Assembly: GCA_029264225.1 (NCBI GenBank)
Contig: JARICB010000261.1
Location: 1 to 9,465, forward strand
DNA length: 9,465 nt
Direction of reading: 5' to 3'
Source of the DNA: Nocardioides sp.
GTDB lineage: Bacteria; Actinomycetota; Actinomycetes; Propionibacteriales; Nocardioidaceae
Shown: in pieces, positions 7,253-9,465 of the stretch
Numbering within the stretch: the first letter of the stretch is position 1
Layout of the letters: each line of letters begins with the position of its first letter
Made by a program: the position numbers and the translations under genes
The notes under the pieces: generated by a model
What the model was told of the DNA's origin: nothing
The model's database searches: none
What the model saw: the letters and a program-made list of their open reading frames with translations, nothing else

Positions 7253-8284
7253 TCAGGAGCGGTAGACGATCACCTTGTCGCCGAGACGGACCTGGTCGAA
7301 GAGCCAGCGCACGCCGTTGTAGTCGCGCACGTTGACACAGCCGTGGGAGGCGCCGTTGTAGCCGGTCGCCGCGAAATCGGGGGAGTAGTGCACGGCCTGT
7401 CCGCCGGAGAAGAACATCGCGAACGGCATCGAGGTGTTGTAGAGGCCCGACACATGGTCGCGGGACTTGCGAAACAGCGTGAACGCCCCTTCACGGGTCG
7501 GCAGTTCGGCGGAACCGAAACGCACCTCGTAGCGGGTCTTGACCACCCCGTCGACCACCCAGCGCAGCGAGCGTGACGTCTTGTCGATGCACATCGCCCG
7601 ACCGCTCAGGCATCGCAGGTCCAGGGCCGGACCCTGTGGCTCGATGTTGAACAGTTCGGCCTTGGTCGGCTTGCGGGTCAGCTCCGAGAGCCGGTCGAGG
7701 GTGCGCCGGTCGACCTCGCCCGTGATGGGGATCTTGCGGGCGCGCTGGAAGCTGCGCACGCTGCGAACCGTCTTCGCGTCGAAGAGACCGCTGACGTCAC
7801 CGGAGTAGTGCTTGACCTGTTCCAGTCGGGCCTGGAGGCGGCGGACACCAAGACCCTGCTCGCCGATCTGGAGGATGGCCGGACCCGGGGTGTAGATGTT
7901 GTGAAGGGCATCGCGCGTCGGCTCCAGCGTCTTTGCCACCAACTTGTGCCAGGTGAGCGGATCGACGACGCCGGTCGTGCTGCGGTGCCGACGAGCCTGG
8001 AAGGTGCGCACGCCGTCACGGGTCTCGGCGTCGAACCTCGCGGTGATCACCTCCGAGTGCAGGCCGAGCTGGTGCAGCCGGCTCTGCAGCACCCGGACCC
8101 GCCAGCCGGTGTCGCCGAACTTCAGCGGAGTGGACACGGCCCGGGCCGAGTGGGGTCCACCGTCGGTGGCCGAGGCAGGGATCGCAGCGACGAGGCCGGA
8201 CAGGGCCATCACCAGCCCGAGGGTAAGAGGCAGGATCGTGCGGGAAAGGCCAGACCGTGGCCGGTCCGAGGTCAGCAAAGGCAT
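7253..8284 (-). CDS. Exported L,D-transpeptidase with two peptidoglycan-binding repeats
   Basis: The product has 343 residues from the ATG at 8284, chosen because GGAGA stands five bases upstream. A longer frame to 8335 has no comparable site. Residues 1-39 are a signal peptide (basic start, core ILPLTLGLVMALSGLVA, ASA before the cut). Two PG_binding_1 repeats follow at about 53-118 (FGDTGWRVRVLQSRL ... DGVRTFQAR) and 135-200 (GEQGLGVRRLQARL ... RSVRSFQRAR). The YkuD catalytic domain (about 229-341) carries His299 and the active-site motif SHGCVN with Cys316. Such enzymes form 3-3 peptide crosslinks or attach proteins to peptidoglycan outside the membrane, and tend to resist most beta-lactams except carbapenems. 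Cys225 and Cys232 could form a disulfide. It is divergent from menG across 83 bp and upstream of menF on the same strand. Its layout differs from the Ig-domain LdtMt2 type. Confidence 0.93.
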   Translation of the reverse strand: MPLLTSDRPRSGLSRTILPLTLGLVMALSGLVAAIPASATDGGPHSARAVSTPLKFGDTGWRVRVLQSRLHQLGLHSEVITARFDAETRDGVRTFQARRHRSTTGVVDPLTWHKLVAKTLEPTRDALHNIYTPGPAILQIGEQGLGVRRLQARLEQVKHYSGDVSGLFDAKTVRSVRSFQRARKIPITGEVDRRTLDRLSELTRKPTKAELFNIEPQGPALDLRCLSGRAMCIDKTSRSLRWVVDGVVKTRYEVRFGSAELPTREGAFTLFRKSRDHVSGLYNTSMPFAMFFSGGQAVHYSPDFAATGYNGASHGCVNVRDYNGVRWLFDQVRLGDKVIVYRS

Positions 8285-8312
8285 ACGTTCTCCGAAGTAG
8301 CAGGTATCGAGA

Positions 8313-8318
8313 ATCCTA
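8313..8318 (-). promoter_or_regulatory. Possible -10 box of the L,D-transpeptidase gene
   Basis: TAGGAT on the - strand fits TAnnnT and would start transcription near 8306, leaving a leader of about 22 bases that includes the GGAGA ribosome-binding site. TTCTCG 17 bp upstream is a poor -35 match. Confidence 0.35.
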
Positions 8319-8354
8319 AGGACGCCCACCGGCATCGAGAAGTTGTCGCACGAC

Positions 8355-8367
8355 TAGGCTCGCGGCC
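8355..8367 (+). promoter_or_regulatory. -10 box for a leaderless menG mRNA
   Basis: TAGGCT (8355-8360) is followed by seven bases and the GTG start (8368). No Shine-Dalgarno sequence is present in that gap. The hexamer is identical to the one before menF and similarly spaced, which makes a shared leaderless promoter design likely. Confidence 0.5.
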
Positions 8368-9057
8368 GTGGCCCGCGCGGAACTCGACAAGCAACCAACC
8401 GACGTACGACGCATGTTCGATGCCGTCGCGAAGAACTACGACGTCACCAACGACGTGCTCTCCCTCGGTCAGGATCGGCGTTGGCGCCACGACGTGATCA
8501 AGGCTCTCGCGCCCTCGCCCGGGGACCGGGTGCTGGACCTCGCAGCCGGCACCGGCACCTCGAGCCAGCCGTTCGCCGACCGCGGCGCGATGGTCGTCCC
8601 GTGCGACTTCTCCCTGGGCATGCTCCAGGTGGGCAAGCGCGCCCGGCCGGAGTTGCCGTTCACCGCCGGTGACGCGACGGCGCTTCCGTTTGCCGACGAC
8701 ACCTTCGATGCCGTCACGATCTCCTTCGGCCTGCGCAACATCGTCGACCCCGTGCAGGGGCTGCGCGAGATGCGCCGGGTGACGCGCCCCGGCGGCACGC
8801 TGCTCGTGTGCGAGTTCAGTCATCCGACGTGGACGCCGTTCCGCACCGTCTACATGGAATACCTGATGAAGGCGCTGCCGACGATCTCGCGTGCGGTGTC
8901 CTCCTCGCCCGACGCCTACATCTATTTGGCCGAGTCGATCCGCGCCTGGCCCGACCAGCAGGGGTTGGCCGACCGGATCGCTGCCGCCGGCTGGCAGGCA
9001 CCGCAGTGGCGCAACCTTTCGGGCGGAATCGTCGCCCTGCACCGTGCCACGGCCTGA
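8368..9057 (+). CDS. menG: Demethylmenaquinone methyltransferase MenG (UbiE family)
   Basis: The product has 229 residues, the usual length for the family. This soluble SAM-dependent enzyme methylates the naphthoquinone ring of demethylmenaquinone, the last common step to menaquinone. The UbiE/MenG signature is clear: [20 protein letters not shown] (13-32), followed by the Arg-Arg-Trp-Arg stretch at 37-40. SAM motif I is VLDLAAGTG (55-63), the acidic residue after strand 2 is Asp80 in [14 protein letters not shown] is at 101-110, and [10 protein letters not shown] at 118-127 is the second signature. The end [11 protein letters not shown] also fits. The start is GTG 8368, where the N-terminus matches the family and a -10 box lies seven bases upstream. 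It is divergent from the L,D-transpeptidase gene and is followed by nuoA after 209 bp. Complex I reduces the menaquinone that this enzyme completes. Confidence 0.96.
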   Translation: MARAELDKQPTDVRRMFDAVAKNYDVTNDVLSLGQDRRWRHDVIKALAPSPGDRVLDLAAGTGTSSQPFADRGAMVVPCDFSLGMLQVGKRARPELPFTAGDATALPFADDTFDAVTISFGLRNIVDPVQGLREMRRVTRPGGTLLVCEFSHPTWTPFRTVYMEYLMKALPTISRAVSSSPDAYIYLAESIRAWPDQQGLADRIAAAGWQAPQWRNLSGGIVALHRATA

Positions 9058-9077
9058 GCCAGCACGACCCGGCCACC

Positions 9078-9114
9078 GCAGCATTTAGCGAACGAACATA
9101 TGAGTTAAATGCGC
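9078..9114. repeat. AT-rich inverted repeat in the menG-nuoA gap
   Basis: GCATTTA (9081-9087) and TAAATGC (9106-9112) are perfect inverted copies. The stem extends outward by two G-C pairs if A9080 is bulged, and inward by two more pairs if G-U is allowed. It starts about 20 bases after the menG stop. No T-run follows. It could be a menG 3' structure or an operator for an unknown regulator. Confidence 0.5.
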
Positions 9115-9139
9115 AGGTGAGCGGCCTAAAAGGCCACCT
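9115..9139 (+). terminator. Candidate GC hairpin after menG
   Basis: GGCC-TAAAA-GGCC (9123-9135) is a compact hairpin. With a four-base bulge on the left, AGGT (9115-9118) can also pair with ACCT (9136-9139). It lies between menG and the nuoA promoter and may reduce read-through. There is no U-run. Confidence 0.3.
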
Positions 9140-9150
9140 CCACCCCCGGC

Positions 9151-9179
9151 GTGACGGGCGTCCCTCCGGGCTCTAGACT
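9151..9179 (+). promoter_or_regulatory. Sigma70-like promoter of the nuo operon
   Basis: GTGACG (9151-9156) and TAGACT (9174-9179) are separated by 17 bp, the ideal spacing. The -35 matches TTGACA at four of six positions, and the -10 fits the actinobacterial TAnnnT. Transcription would start near 9186-9187, giving a leader of about 80 bases that includes the Rex-like operator and the nuoA ribosome-binding site. Confidence 0.6.
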
Positions 9180-9193
9180 GGCCTCCGCGCCAC

Positions 9194-9211
9194 TAGTGAA
9201 GACTTTCACAA
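9194..9211. promoter_or_regulatory. Rex-type redox operator upstream of nuoA
   Basis: TAGTGAAGACTTTCACAA matches the Rex consensus TTGTGAAnnnnTTCACAA at 13 of 14 specified positions. The only change is A for T at the second base, and the GTGAA/TTCAC half-sites are perfect inverted copies. Rex represses respiratory genes when NADH/NAD+ is low and is known to control nuo in Streptomyces. The site would lie at about +8 to +25 from the predicted start, a position where a repressor can block initiation or elongation. The rex gene is not in the window. Confidence 0.75.
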
Positions 9212-9249
9212 GGTCACAGGGTGGGGTGCCGAGACATCGGCGAAGCGAG

Positions 9250-9266
9250 AGGAAGGAACGTAGGAG
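9250..9266 (+). promoter_or_regulatory. nuoA: Ribosome-binding site of nuoA
   Basis: The purine-rich AGGAAGG (9250-9256) stands ten bases before the ATG at 9267. A second GGAG (9263-9266) touches the start codon and is too close to be the main site. Unlike menF and menG, nuoA therefore has a normal leadered start. Confidence 0.6.
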
Positions 9267-9465
9267 ATGGAGCTCTACACCCCAGTGCTGGCGCTGGCCC
9301 TCCTGGCGACCGGGTTCGCGGTTCTTTCCGTGGGCATGAGTACCGTCATCGGGCCCAAGCGCTACAACCGGGCCCGGCTCGACTCGTACGAGTGCGGCAT
9401 CGAACCGACGCCGCAGGCGGTCGGTGGTGGCCGATTCCCGGTGAAGTACTACATCACTGCGATGC
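9267..9465 (+). CDS. nuoA: NADH-quinone oxidoreductase subunit A, N-terminal part (runs off the window)
   Basis: The first 66 codons of a gene that continues past the right edge. Residues 3-28 form a membrane helix (LYTPVLALALLATGFAVLSVGM). The family hallmark follows: KRYNRARLDSYECGIEP at 31-47, with the conserved Asp-Ser-Tyr-Glu-Cys-Gly at 39-44 that forms the TMH1-2 loop with its Cys near the quinone site, then RFPVKYYITAM at 56-66. NuoA is a small membrane subunit of the proton-pumping complex I and sits next to the quinone chamber with NuoH and NuoJ. The full protein is usually about 120 residues. It is normally the first gene of nuoA-N, which should follow to the right. A good promoter and a Rex-like operator lie upstream. 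Confidence 0.95.
   Translation, partial: MELYTPVLALALLATGFAVLSVGMSTVIGPKRYNRARLDSYECGIEPTPQAVGGGRFPVKYYITAM

Noticed and set aside
8272..9084. 270-codon - strand open frame
   Set aside because: It is antisense to menG, a clear family member. Its composition is that of a shadow frame.

Overview
The window is a stretch of high-GC actinobacterial chromosome. The gene set (dispersed menaquinone genes, a nuo operon, a CPA1 antiporter with a UBP zinc finger, an L,D-transpeptidase with a Cys active site) and the protein style suggest Nocardioides or a close relative in the Nocardioidaceae. That placement rests on recalled family resemblance, not on a marker gene. It looks like ordinary core and near-core chromosome: I see no insertion sequence, phage gene, tRNA, rRNA or CRISPR array.

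Layout from left to right. (1) The 3' end of menD on the + strand (1-173). (2) A convergent gene for a 592-residue membrane protein of unknown function (196-1974, - strand), with an unusual internal lipobox. (3) Head to head with it, a CPA1-type Na+(K+)/H+ antiporter whose C-terminus is a zinc-finger UBP domain (1962-3821, +). (4) A secreted GH16 glycoside hydrolase (3909-5126, -). (5) A divergent UlaG-like metallo-beta-lactamase-fold hydrolase (5265-5897, +), ending 5 bp from the end of (6) menF, isochorismate synthase (5903-7153 or 7195, -). (7) An exported L,D-transpeptidase with two peptidoglycan-binding repeats (7253-8284, -). (8) menG/ubiE, demethylmenaquinone methyltransferase (8368-9057, +). 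(9) A 209-bp regulatory intergenic region and the first 66 codons of nuoA (9267 onward, +).

How they fit together. menF makes isochorismate from chorismate, menD uses it in the next step, and menG does the final ring methylation. The menaquinone produced is the electron acceptor of complex I, whose operon starts at nuoA. The other genes deal with ion/pH balance at the membrane (antiporter), the cell wall (L,D-transpeptidase) and extracellular polysaccharide (GH16). They sit between the men genes without an obvious shared pathway.

Regulation. The clearest signal is an 18-bp pseudo-palindrome at 9194-9211 that matches the Rex (NADH/NAD+-sensing repressor) operator at 13 of 14 conserved positions. 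It lies just downstream of a sigma70-like promoter for nuoA. menF, menG and the MBL hydrolase gene each have a TAnnnT -10 hexamer 6-8 nt before the start codon and no Shine-Dalgarno sequence, which suggests leaderless mRNAs. I did not find a clearly novel multi-gene system. The least explained items are the antiporter-zinc-finger fusion, the internal-lipobox membrane protein and an AT-rich inverted repeat between menG and nuoA.
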